Shown here: one piece after another, positions 25,961-33,795 of the stretch
Layout: each line of letters begins with the position of its first letter
How positions within the stretch are numbered: position 1 is the first letter of the stretch
NCBI GenBank assembly: GCA_012514315.1
Contig: JAAZAN010000174.1
Location: 1 to 45,883 of the forward strand
Direction: 5' to 3'
Source of the DNA: Chloroflexota bacterium
GTDB taxonomy: Bacteria; Chloroflexota; Anaerolineae; B4-G1
Length of the DNA stretch: 45,883 nucleotides
Position numbers and translations under genes: made by a program
Notes under the pieces: model-generated
Databases searched by the model: none
What the model saw: the letters and a program-made list of their open reading frames with translations, nothing else
What the model was told of the DNA's origin: nothing

Positions 25961-26701
25961 ATGCTCGTTGAGATCGAGAGAACGACGACAACACAGGCGA
26001 TTGTCGAGCAGGTCATCGACTTGCTCAAGCGCGGCGAGTTGAAGCCGGGCGACAAGCTGCCGTCTGAGAACGAATTGGTCGAGATGCTGGGCGTGGGTAG
26101 GTCCAGCATTCGGGAAGCTAAACAGACTCTGGTAGCGATGAATCTGATTGAGGCGCACCCCGGGCGTGGGTCGTTCATCAAGGAGATCGGTCCAGAATCG
26201 ATTATCAACCCGGATATCGTGTGGCTGCTTCTGGCGGATGAGCACATGTGGGCGCTCTACGAAGTCAGAATGTTATTGGAGGTGCAGATTGCTGCACTCG
26301 CGGCCAAGCGTGCCACGGAAGATGATTTCGCCGCTATGGGGCGAGCCCTGCAGGATTTGGAGCGGGCTGTAGCGGACGGCGCCAGCGTCTATGATTCGGG
26401 AATGGCGTTTCATCTGGCTTTGGTCAAGGCGGCACACAACATGGTTCTCGTGAATCTGTACTATCCGATCATGGGCCTGTTGCAGGAGTACCAGCGGCCG
26501 ATTTACGAAGAGCATAGTGATCCCCAGGCGGAACTACGACACCATCAGGCTATCCTGGATAGCGTTGTGCAGAGGGATGCAGAGTTGGCGCAGGAGACGA
26601 TGCGCGAGCATCTGCGCTATGTCACCTCGACGACCATAGGCAGCCAGGGGACGCCGGAACAGACTGAAGACGTCAGCATTGGGGCGGATGCTGCGAGGTA
26701 G
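25961..26701 (+). CDS. GntR-family transcriptional regulator, FadR subfamily
   Basis: From the ATG at 25961, which has a strong GGGAGG, the protein is 246 residues. A winged helix (about 10-75: KPGDKLPSENELVEMLGVGRS begins the recognition region, and GRGSFI is the wing) is followed by an all-helical FCD ligand-binding domain (LYEVRMLLEVQIAALAA to the C-terminal HLRYVTST). FCD regulators sense organic acids or sugar acids and mostly repress nearby catabolic genes. The operator at 25908 and the divergent promoters make it the probable repressor of both arms and of itself. An upstream in-frame ATG at 25913 lies inside the operator and is unlikely to be used. Confidence 0.93.
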   Translation: MLVEIERTTTTQAIVEQVIDLLKRGELKPGDKLPSENELVEMLGVGRSSIREAKQTLVAMNLIEAHPGRGSFIKEIGPESIINPDIVWLLLADEHMWALYEVRMLLEVQIAALAAKRATEDDFAAMGRALQDLERAVADGASVYDSGMAFHLALVKAAHNMVLVNLYYPIMGLLQEYQRPIYEEHSDPQAELRHHQAILDSVVQRDAELAQETMREHLRYVTSTTIGSQGTPEQTEDVSIGADAAR

Positions 26702-26730
26702 GGGATTGGGGCCTGAGAGGAGCATCATTG

Positions 26731-28038
26731 ATGATTGCGTCTGAATGGCGGTGCGAGTATGAGCGCCTTTCAGGGCTGGTGCGGCGGCACGAGGACTGGC
26801 GCGCACAGTGCCTCAACCTGTGCGCGGCTGAGAATGCCATGAGTCCGGAGGTTCGCGGCATGCTGTGCACCGACCTGGCTCGCCGTTACGGAGACTATAC
26901 TGGACGCGATCTCCGTGCACGACGCTACTTCGGCTGTCGCGAGATCGCTGACCTGGAAGAGGCAGTCGCTGCCCTTGCCATGGAGGTCTTCGGTGCACGC
27001 CACGTTGAGTTGCGTCCGATCTCCGGTCATACCGCAGGCAATGCGGTGATTATGGGGCTGTGCCAGCCGGGTGACCTGGTCTTGGAGCTAGGTCGCGCCG
27101 CCGGTGGGCACCGCCTGGCGACTAAGCTAGCAAGCAGCAGCCTCGTCTCACTCCGAGTTGACTATCTACCCTTCGATGCTGCAGCATTCAACGTGGACGT
27201 TGAGCGCACTCTGCATATGGTTCGTGACCTGCGGCCCAGGTTGGTCATTCTCGGCGCCAGCAACTTCCTGTTTCCCTCTCCAGTGCGCGAGCTGGCCGAC
27301 GGTCTGAGGGAGTCTTCCGATACTATCCTGGCTTACGACGTTTCGCACGTGTTGGGCCTGGTCGCTGGAGGGGAGTTCCAGCACCCTCTGGCGGAGGGTG
27401 CACACATCGTGTTGGGTGGTACTCAGAAGAGCTTCCCCGGTCCGCAGGGTGGCTTGATCTACAGTAATGCCGAGAGCCTGATGGAAGCGATGGGGAGAAC
27501 TGTCCACCCGGCCCTCATCTCAAACCACCACTTGGCCCGGTTGCCCGCGTTGGGCATAGCGCTGTTGGAGATGAAGGTCTGGGGTGGTGACTACGCACGA
27601 CAGGTCATCCGCAATGCGCAGGCCCTCGGCAGCGAGCTAGCGGCACAGGGTGTTCCGGTCGTGGCTGCCGATCGCGGCTTCACGGCTTCGCATACGGTGC
27701 TGGTGCAGACCAGCCCATTGGGCGATGCCGAGTCCTTGGGACATGCCCTGGAGGAAGCCAATGTGATCGTGACTGCGGTCTGTTTGCCTGATGAGCTTGG
27801 GGGCGCCGGCCTGCGCCTGGGAACGGCGGAGATCACGCGCCGCGGTATGGACGAGAGTCCGATGGCGAGTGTCGCAGCGACGATCGCCGATGTACTGCTA
27901 CATCGCCGGCCGCCTGATCGGGTGAAGGCACGGGTCTCGCTAATCGCTCAGCAGTTTCCCGGCTACCGGTACACGCTCGAAAGCGCCCTGGGCGCAGATG
28001 TTGATGGGAGGTGTCTCAACGCCACTCGTCGCACTTGA
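26731..28038 (+). CDS. Serine hydroxymethyltransferase-like PLP enzyme
   Basis: The 435-residue protein is a fold-type I PLP enzyme related to SHMT. LNLCAAENAMSPEV parallels the SHMT N-terminal signature, RYFGCREIADLEE its substrate loop, DVSHVLGLVAGG its PLP-ring aspartate segment, and GGTQKSFPGPQGG holds the likely PLP lysine (SHMT has THKTLRGPRGG). The differences are large enough that it is unlikely to be the housekeeping GlyA. An aldolase or hydroxymethyltransferase acting on a pathway amino acid is more likely. It follows gntR by 29 bases with AGGAG upstream, so it shares the regulated promoter. Confidence 0.75.
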   Translation: MIASEWRCEYERLSGLVRRHEDWRAQCLNLCAAENAMSPEVRGMLCTDLARRYGDYTGRDLRARRYFGCREIADLEEAVAALAMEVFGARHVELRPISGHTAGNAVIMGLCQPGDLVLELGRAAGGHRLATKLASSSLVSLRVDYLPFDAAAFNVDVERTLHMVRDLRPRLVILGASNFLFPSPVRELADGLRESSDTILAYDVSHVLGLVAGGEFQHPLAEGAHIVLGGTQKSFPGPQGGLIYSNAESLMEAMGRTVHPALISNHHLARLPALGIALLEMKVWGGDYARQVIRNAQALGSELAAQGVPVVAADRGFTASHTVLVQTSPLGDAESLGHALEEANVIVTAVCLPDELGGAGLRLGTAEITRRGMDESPMASVAATIADVLLHRRPPDRVKARVSLIAQQFPGYRYTLESALGADVDGRCLNATRRT

Positions 28039-28039
28039 A

Positions 28040-28049
28040 TGTCTAGACA
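28040..28049. promoter_or_regulatory. Palindrome TGTCTAGACA, candidate HutC-type operator
   Basis: A perfect ten-base palindrome two bases past the SHMT-like stop. Its core GTCTAGAC fits the GTNTANAC pattern known for HutC-subfamily GntR regulators, and such a regulator is the next gene. Confidence 0.5.
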
Positions 28050-28125
28050 GCACGGAAAGCAATCCTCTTCGTTCCCCCACATCATCTATCCTCGTCGCAT
28101 TGGCTGAACTTTAAGAACCCAGATA

Positions 28126-28154
28126 TTGACACGCGCTCTTCTCTCCAGTATAAT
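28126..28154 (+). promoter_or_regulatory. Perfect-consensus sigma-70 promoter of the HutC-type gntR gene
   Basis: TTGACA (28126-28131), exactly 17 bases, TATAAT (28149-28154). It likely also drives the long rightward catabolic operon downstream. Confidence 0.85.
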
Positions 28155-28174
28155 GTTGCCATCTGTCGTGTGGA

Positions 28175-28183
28175 TGTCTGACA
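28175..28183. promoter_or_regulatory. Palindrome TGTCTGACA, second operator candidate
   Basis: A perfect odd-length palindrome about 14 bases past the expected transcription start. It resembles the 28040 site but is one base shorter. The pair, 135 bases apart, would bracket the promoter. Confidence 0.4.
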
Positions 28184-28224
28184 ACTACACGTGCTAGCGG
28201 TTCTGCGATCTGGGGGTTGCGGAC

Positions 28225-28953
28225 ATGCTTGACCGGCGCCCACTTGCCCTGCAGTTGCGTGACTCAATCTGGGACACGATTCAGAGTCAGCAGCTGCGCA
28301 GTGGCGATCGGTTGCCGTCAGAACAGGAGCTAGTCAAGCGGTTCCAGGTCAGCCGTTCGACTGTACGCGAGGCGCTCAAGATCCTTGAGGAGCAGAGGCT
28401 GATCCTCTGTCGGCATGGGGTGGGGCGCTTTGTGGCTCCTGGACCATCCGGTGTGCTGAGCGAAGGAATTACTCGCTTACAGAGCGTGACGGAGATGGCG
28501 GCCGGGTTGGCTATTCCGTTGAGCACACGGGTGCTGTCGTTGGAGGAACGGCTGTCCGATGGATCGATCAGTGCGCGGCTCGGTCTGGATGTCGGTGTTT
28601 CGCTTGTTGTGCTGGAGCGGGTGTGGTTGGCGGATGGCGTCCCGGTGATCTACTCACTGGATACTCTGCCTCGCAGCCTGGTGTTGGGGCAGGCGGCGGC
28701 AGGCGACTTCTCGGGTTCTCTGCTTGCGACGATGGAGTCGAGCTGGAATGCGCAGATCATGTACGCCCGGACAGTGATCCGCGCGGTGCATCTTGCCCCG
28801 AGTGTCAGTGAGCGGATCGGAGTTCCCGATGGCATCCCCTGGATCCTGTTGGAGCAGGTGAACTACGGAGCAGACGATCGACCCGTTCTCTACTCGAAGG
28901 ACTATCATCGGGGCGACAGATTCTACTTCCACGTGCTGCGAAGCAGGCGCTAG
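28225..28953 (+). CDS. GntR-family transcriptional regulator, HutC subfamily (UTRA domain)
   Basis: The 242-residue protein has an N-terminal winged helix (LRSGDRLPSEQELVKRF, then VSRSTVREALKILEEQRLI, wing HGVGRFVAPG) and a C-terminal UTRA-type ligand domain. The features that mark UTRA are LVVLERVWLADGVPVIYS and the end segment RPVLYSKDYHRGDRFYFHV. Such regulators bind sugars or sugar phosphates and usually repress uptake and breakdown genes. It has its own perfect promoter and flanking palindromes, and it precedes a long co-directional operon, so it likely controls that operon and itself. Confidence 0.92.
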   Translation: MLDRRPLALQLRDSIWDTIQSQQLRSGDRLPSEQELVKRFQVSRSTVREALKILEEQRLILCRHGVGRFVAPGPSGVLSEGITRLQSVTEMAAGLAIPLSTRVLSLEERLSDGSISARLGLDVGVSLVVLERVWLADGVPVIYSLDTLPRSLVLGQAAAGDFSGSLLATMESSWNAQIMYARTVIRAVHLAPSVSERIGVPDGIPWILLEQVNYGADDRPVLYSKDYHRGDRFYFHVLRSRR

Positions 28954-29074
28954 GTGATTCATAGAACGTCCTGCTTCCTTGGGCCGTGGAGTGTTCGCCG
29001 AAGGTGACGCGTATCAGCGAGTCCGGTCTCTTGTGTGGCCGGGACGACTAGCAATGGAGAGGAGTGCAAAGACC

Positions 29075-30187
29075 GTGGCTGTTGAGATCAGGATCCCTGC
29101 TGAAGATATCACTCGAGAGTACCAGCGTATTAAGGACGAGGTGGCGGAAGCGATTGCTGAAGTGCTGCCGACGTGCAAGTTCGTGTTGGGGCCTAAGCTG
29201 GCTCTGTTCGAGGAGGAGTACGCCGCCTATTGTGAGACGGACTACTGCGTTGGCATCAGCAATGGGACCGAAGCCCTGCATCTTGCGTTGCTGGCCTGCG
29301 GGGTGGGTGAGGGTGACGAAGTCATCACGGTACCCAACACCTACATCGCGACGGCGTTCGCGATATCCTACACCGGCGCCACGCCGGTGTTCGTCGATGT
29401 AGATCCAGTGACATTCAACCTGGACGTGGCCCAGCTGGAGCGCAGGATTACCGCGAAAACGAAGGTGATCCTGCCGGTGCACCTGTATGGTCACCCCGTG
29501 GATATGGACCCGCTGCTGGAGATTGCGCGTCAGCGTGGCCTGCGCGTGGTTGAGGATGCAGCGCATGCACACGGCGCACTGTATAAGGGACGCAAGGTGG
29601 GTTCATTGGGTGACATCGCCTGCTTCAGTTTCTATCCCCGCAAAGTGATGGGCTGCTATGGGGACGGAGGGGCGGTGACGACCAGCGATGCGGAGCTGCT
29701 GGATCGGGTACGAATGTTGCGTTACATGGGGCAGCATCAGAAGTACCTGCACGAGGTGATCGGGTTCCAGCAGCGGCTGGATGAGCTACAGGCCGCGGTT
29801 CTGCGGGTGAAGTTGCGGTATCTGGATGAGTCGATCGCGGCCCGGCGACGCTGGGCGGAGATGTACACGGAGATGTTGCAGGGTCTGCCGGTGGTGACTC
29901 CGGTGGAAGTAGGTGATGTCAAACACGTCTACTACCAGTACACGATTCGGGCGCCACGGCGCGACGAGCTCAAGGCGTATCTGGCGGGGCGTGGTATCGG
30001 GAGTCAGGATATGTATCCGTTGGAGGTGCCCTACCAGCCGGCATACGCCCACCTGGGCCACACGATGGGCGATTTCCCAGAGGCTGATGCACACGTGAAG
30101 GAGATTCTCTGTCTGCCGATGTTCCCTGAACTCACAGAGGACGAGGTTCAGTTCGTCGCCGAGACCATACGGGAATTCTACTCCTAG
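29075..30187 (+). CDS. DegT/DnrJ/EryC1/StrS-family aminotransferase
   Basis: The 370-residue protein (from a GTG with AGGAG ten bases upstream) is a sugar-type PLP aminotransferase. It shows GISNGTEALHLALLACGVG (cofactor phosphate loop), PNTYIATAFAISYTGATPVF, EDAAHAHGALYKG (the PLP-ring aspartate) and FSFYPRKVMGCYGDGG with the PLP lysine. These enzymes add or remove an amino group on a keto sugar or cyclitol, usually with glutamate or glutamine. In a catabolic operon it could deaminate an amino sugar. An in-frame ATG at 29054 is the alternative start. Confidence 0.92.
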   Translation: MAVEIRIPAEDITREYQRIKDEVAEAIAEVLPTCKFVLGPKLALFEEEYAAYCETDYCVGISNGTEALHLALLACGVGEGDEVITVPNTYIATAFAISYTGATPVFVDVDPVTFNLDVAQLERRITAKTKVILPVHLYGHPVDMDPLLEIARQRGLRVVEDAAHAHGALYKGRKVGSLGDIACFSFYPRKVMGCYGDGGAVTTSDAELLDRVRMLRYMGQHQKYLHEVIGFQQRLDELQAAVLRVKLRYLDESIAARRRWAEMYTEMLQGLPVVTPVEVGDVKHVYYQYTIRAPRRDELKAYLAGRGIGSQDMYPLEVPYQPAYAHLGHTMGDFPEADAHVKEILCLPMFPELTEDEVQFVAETIREFYS

Positions 30188-30246
30188 AAGTCGTCTGTGA
30201 AACGATTCCAAATGGATCACTACAGAATTCGTTCGGGAGGATACCA

Positions 30247-31512
30247 GTGGCTAAGGTGAAAGTCGTCGTCCTGGGGGGCAGTGGTGTGGCTACGCCCGAG
30301 TTGGCGGAGGCGATTGCTCGTACTCCTGGCCGAACGGAGGCGATCGATCTCGTACTTGTTGGTCGCAGCGCGGGCAAACTCGAGCAGGTGGCGAATGTGG
30401 CGCGCCTGCTCTCTGACAATGACCCGCTTCTCGAGATATCACATACTACGGATCTGGACTCTGCCCTGACAGGGGCCAACTACGTGATCAATCAGATCCG
30501 GGTCGGGGGGCTGCAAGCTCGTGCTTTCGATGAGTCGTTTCCTCTCGAGTTGGGGCTGCCGGGTGAGGAGACCGTCGGCCCGGGTGGCTTCGCCAATGCG
30601 TCGCGCACGATCCCGGTTGTTCTGGAGTACGCGCGCCGGATGGAGCAGATCTGTCCGGATGCGGTGATGCTCAGCTTTGCGAATCCCAGCAGCCTGGTGC
30701 AGTATGCGGTGACCTCGTATACGAGGGTGAGGACCATCGGTCTGTGTGATAGTCCGATCAGCCTCAGCCGAAGCATTGCCACTGCGCTGGGTGCGCCGCT
30801 CGAAGAGCTCACTATCGACTACGTCGGGATGCACCACTTTGGATGGGTGACCGGCATATGGTGGCGTGGCAGAGACGTGCTGCCCGAGGCTCTGGAGCGC
30901 GCCTCTCAGATCGCCCCAGACGTGGAGCCGGGCATCGTTCAGACGATTGGCGCGATTCCGGGTGCATATCTCAACTACGTATTCCATCCTGATCGTATGC
31001 TGGCTCGGAAGATCGGTAAGCGGCCACGGGCCGAGGAGCTTCTGGAGCTACAGGATGAGATCCTCGCTGATTACGCAGCGTCCATGACGAGTGGCGAGCG
31101 GCCGACCGCGATTGAACGTCGCAAAGCCCGGTGGTATGAGGCCATCATCGCCCCGGTTCTTGTCGCGCTGATCGAGGGCACAACATGTACGCCAGGTGCG
31201 CCAGGTGCGCGTCCTGGCCAGTTCATCCTCAATCTGGTGAACGGGGGCGCTATTTCCTGGCTGCCTGCCGATGCGGTGGTTGAGTTGCCCGCGATTCTTG
31301 ATCATGGTCAGGTCCGGCCTCTGGCGCCCGGTATGGTTCCGCCGGATGTCAGGGTCCTGATACAACGCAACTGCACCTACGAGATGTTGGCGGTCAGGGC
31401 GATTGTAGAACGGGATCGGGCCTTGGCGATTCGGGCGCTGCTGTTGAACCCGATCATCCACACATATGACCAGGCGGCGGCCGTGCTCGAGCAAGCGTGG
31501 ACCGGTCCATAG
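30247..31512 (+). CDS. Glycoside hydrolase family 4 (NAD- and metal-dependent)
   Basis: The 421-residue protein is a GH4 enzyme, a family that cleaves glycosides by redox chemistry with NAD and a divalent metal. VLGGSGVATPELAEAI is the NAD-binding start, LSFANPSSLVQYAV and IGLCDSPIS contain the metal-binding Cys, and YVGMHHFGWVTG has the metal-binding His. Some GH4 enzymes take 6-phospho-sugars delivered by a PTS, but here import is by an ABC system, which argues for a non-phosphorylated substrate. The start is a GTG with GGGAGG six bases upstream. Confidence 0.88.
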   Translation: MAKVKVVVLGGSGVATPELAEAIARTPGRTEAIDLVLVGRSAGKLEQVANVARLLSDNDPLLEISHTTDLDSALTGANYVINQIRVGGLQARAFDESFPLELGLPGEETVGPGGFANASRTIPVVLEYARRMEQICPDAVMLSFANPSSLVQYAVTSYTRVRTIGLCDSPISLSRSIATALGAPLEELTIDYVGMHHFGWVTGIWWRGRDVLPEALERASQIAPDVEPGIVQTIGAIPGAYLNYVFHPDRMLARKIGKRPRAEELLELQDEILADYAASMTSGERPTAIERRKARWYEAIIAPVLVALIEGTTCTPGAPGARPGQFILNLVNGGAISWLPADAVVELPAILDHGQVRPLAPGMVPPDVRVLIQRNCTYEMLAVRAIVERDRALAIRALLLNPIIHTYDQAAAVLEQAWTGP

Positions 31513-31513
31513 T

Positions 31514-31528
31514 GGTCTAGCTGAGACC
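31514..31528. other. Small inverted repeat between the GH4 and cupin genes
   Basis: GGTCT (31514-31518) and AGACC (31524-31528) with a five-base loop, directly after the GH4 stop. It could be a weak RNA-processing hairpin. The core also loosely resembles the GTCTAGAC palindrome. Confidence 0.3.
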
Positions 31529-31563
31529 GGATTCGAACGGCACAAATGTCAAGGGAGGATGTT

Positions 31564-32373
31564 ATGGTCGATTTGGAGGCGATCAGTGGGCTGCCAATCA
31601 AGCTGGATGACGCTGGTCTGCTGGTCTTTGGGATGGATGTCGTTGTGGATGAGCACGGGGAGCGCTTGTTCGATGCGTTAACGCCCGTGGCGCTGGATCC
31701 AGATGCGTGTCGCGGCAACCAGTCTGTTGCTTACTATATGGACAACGGCGTGTACCTGCGCGAGGATGCTTCGCGGCTGGCCGATGTCCCAATGCGGTAC
31801 GAGTTAACCCTGGTTCCCCCAGGACGGCTGGGGCGTGAGATGATCAAGACGCATGGACACCGCCATTGTCCCGAGCCCAGAAGTGGTCTGGACTATGTGG
31901 AGATCTGTGAAGTTCTCACCGGTACCGCTCATTTTCTCATGCAGACACTGGAGCTTGATGGTCCTGATGCTCCCATGGTCTTCCTGCTCGAGGCCAATCC
32001 GGGTGACAAGATCATTCTGCCCCCAGGGCTTGACCACTGCACGATCAATCCGGGAGCTGAACCCCTGCTGTTCTCAGATGTCATCGCCCGAGGTGTAAGC
32101 GGCATCTACGATCGATTTACAGAGACCCGCGGCGCGGCGTATCTGGAGGTTAGCGACAACGGTGAGCCACACTTCATACCCAATCCCAGCTACCGAAATG
32201 TGGCGCCTATGGAGGTGCTGAGAGCCGAGGACTATCCGGAACTTGACCTGACCCGCGATAGGCCACTCTATACGGCCTTTCTCGACGGTCTGGGTGAGCG
32301 GTGGGCATTCTTGAATGATCCACGCCTTTTCGATGCGTCATTTCCAGATCTGGCGGCGCTCGTCGCAAAGTGA
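31564..32373 (+). CDS. Cupin-type glucose-6-phosphate isomerase
   Basis: The 269-residue protein carries the archaeal-type phosphoglucose isomerase cupin. Metal ligands are visible as the two His of KTHGHRHCPEP, the Glu of VEICEVLTG, and the His of PPGLDHCTINPG. It would interconvert glucose-6-phosphate and fructose-6-phosphate, or act on a related sugar phosphate made by the pathway kinases. It is longer than the roughly 190-residue archaeal enzymes because of an N-terminal extension and a C-terminal tail of about 70 residues. The start at 31564 has GGGAGG upstream; the in-frame ATG at 31546 has none. Confidence 0.82.
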   Translation: MVDLEAISGLPIKLDDAGLLVFGMDVVVDEHGERLFDALTPVALDPDACRGNQSVAYYMDNGVYLREDASRLADVPMRYELTLVPPGRLGREMIKTHGHRHCPEPRSGLDYVEICEVLTGTAHFLMQTLELDGPDAPMVFLLEANPGDKIILPPGLDHCTINPGAEPLLFSDVIARGVSGIYDRFTETRGAAYLEVSDNGEPHFIPNPSYRNVAPMEVLRAEDYPELDLTRDRPLYTAFLDGLGERWAFLNDPRLFDASFPDLAALVAK

Positions 32374-32418
32374 TCTGGACGGATTCTACTCTACATTCAG
32401 AGATTCGGAGGATTGTTC

Positions 32419-33144
32419 ATGAGCACCACACACTATCTGATTGATCACGAGTATCTGATCGACGAAGAGGCCCTGTTTGGCGAATTCGGCCATCTGCTGG
32501 CGTTCAATCCTGGGTCCCGCGACGCGCACCTCAAGGTCACAGTGTACTTCGAAGATCAGGAACCGAAGGAGTTCAGCCTGGTGGCTCCTGCGGGAAAGAG
32601 CACGGAGACCAACTACGCCCGGTGGCCTGTTGAGCCGAATACCCGCTTTGCGCTGCGCGTGGAGAGCGATGAGTCGATCGTGTGCCAGTCGACGAACGGC
32701 TGGAATGTCACGAAGAACGACTACTCGCCAGATGCGGAGACCAAATCCCCGCTTGGTGTGCGGGAATGCGCCAAGTCCTACATGGCCATCACTCAACTGG
32801 CTAAGGATTGGTATGTGGCGGATTGCATCGTGATCGACAACCCGAAGGGGATGTACGTACGGGAATCGGAATGGGCGATCTTCCTGAATCCCGGTGACGC
32901 GCCCGCCACGGTGAAGATGGCGCTTCACTACGATAGCGTTCTCGAACATGTGGTGGAAGTCCCAGCGCGCCGGCTCGCTATCGTCTACATTGACGACGTC
33001 GGACGTCGCAACGTCCACGGTGGAGCGCACTTCTCCAGCGATCAACCAATTGCGGCTCAGTGGCTTCGTGCGGTGCTGTGGAACGACAGTGACGAAGTTA
33101 TGGCCTTCTGGTCGGTGCCGTGCGTGCCTGGGCCGTTGGAGTAG
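32419..33144 (+). CDS. Tandem ASRT-domain protein 1 (putative sugar sensor)
   Basis: The 241-residue protein contains two copies of a beta-sandwich repeat that I recognise as the Anabaena sensory rhodopsin transducer (ASRT) domain. Repeat 1 holds FNPGSRDAHLKVTVYFEDQEP and repeat 2 holds WAIFLNPGDAPATVKMALHY, then VPARR. Single ASRT proteins are about 125 residues, so this is an internal duplication. The superfamily has been proposed to bind sugars and to regulate sugar operons; no rhodopsin gene is near. The start is the ATG at 32419 with GGAGG seven bases upstream. It has a paralogue at 42259. No signal peptide is present, so a cytoplasmic role is likely. Confidence 0.75.
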   Translation: MSTTHYLIDHEYLIDEEALFGEFGHLLAFNPGSRDAHLKVTVYFEDQEPKEFSLVAPAGKSTETNYARWPVEPNTRFALRVESDESIVCQSTNGWNVTKNDYSPDAETKSPLGVRECAKSYMAITQLAKDWYVADCIVIDNPKGMYVRESEWAIFLNPGDAPATVKMALHYDSVLEHVVEVPARRLAIVYIDDVGRRNVHGGAHFSSDQPIAAQWLRAVLWNDSDEVMAFWSVPCVPGPLE

Positions 33145-33192
33145 TTGCTCGAACAAGCACCGACTCGGGCTCGGGCCCGATCAGGAGGAACG

Positions 33193-33795
33193 ATGGGTAA
33201 CTACGTTCGCCCTTGCCTGTATTTTGAGAAACCGGGACAAGATAATACCGATGCGGTTGTGGATGTCGTTCTCGACCGCCTGACCATTGGCGACATCCGC
33301 CATGTGGTGGTGGCGAGCACCACGGGATACACGGCGGGCAGATTCGCCGACAAGATGGATCTGGGGGGAGATGTGACACTGGTCAGCGTGGCTGAAGGAG
33401 CGCTGATCCGGGAGTGGGGTACCGAGTACCCGAGCCTCAGTTCCGACGTGCACAGGGACCTGGAAGCCAAAGGAGTCATCGTTGCCGCGAACGTGGCCTA
33501 CGTGTTCCACGGCTCGGTGTTGGACTACAGCAAATGGAAGGCTCCGACGCCTGAGGAGATCGTGCGTTCAACGCTGTACGCGTTTGGACAGGGCCTGAAG
33601 GTCGCAGTCGAGGTTGTGCTGATCGCTGTCGCCGCCGGCTACCTGGCGCCATTCCAGCCGGTTATCGCGGTGGGAGGTACGTCGAGGGGCGCCGATACAG
33701 CGATCGTGATGGATGCCACCTACCCCAACCACCTGTTCAGCACCACCGGGGCCAAGCGTCTCAAGATACGGGAGATACTATGCCTGCCTCAGTAG
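33193..33795 (+). CDS. Pyruvate kinase C-terminal-like domain protein
   Basis: The 200-residue protein consists only of the alpha/beta fold found at the C-terminus of pyruvate kinase. VVVASTTGYTAGRFAD is the effector-loop motif (STTG), GQGLKVAVEVVLIAVAAGYL and VIAVGGTSRGADTAIV are conserved in stand-alone members, and it ends LKIREILCLPQ. In pyruvate kinase this domain binds allosteric effectors and has no catalysis. Stand-alone versions in bacteria have no known function; small-molecule sensing is a fair guess. It overlaps the next gene by 16 bases, so translation is coupled. AGGAGG lies upstream of the ATG. Confidence 0.8.
   Translation: MGNYVRPCLYFEKPGQDNTDAVVDVVLDRLTIGDIRHVVVASTTGYTAGRFADKMDLGGDVTLVSVAEGALIREWGTEYPSLSSDVHRDLEAKGVIVAANVAYVFHGSVLDYSKWKAPTPEEIVRSTLYAFGQGLKVAVEVVLIAVAAGYLAPFQPVIAVGGTSRGADTAIVMDATYPNHLFSTTGAKRLKIREILCLPQ

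Noticed and set aside
32386-33156. 256-codon minus-strand frame
   Set aside because: Antisense shadow of the tandem-ASRT gene, which has a good ribosome site and family match.
33193-33795. Annotation as a full pyruvate kinase
   Set aside because: Only the C-terminal alpha/beta domain is present; the catalytic barrel is absent.
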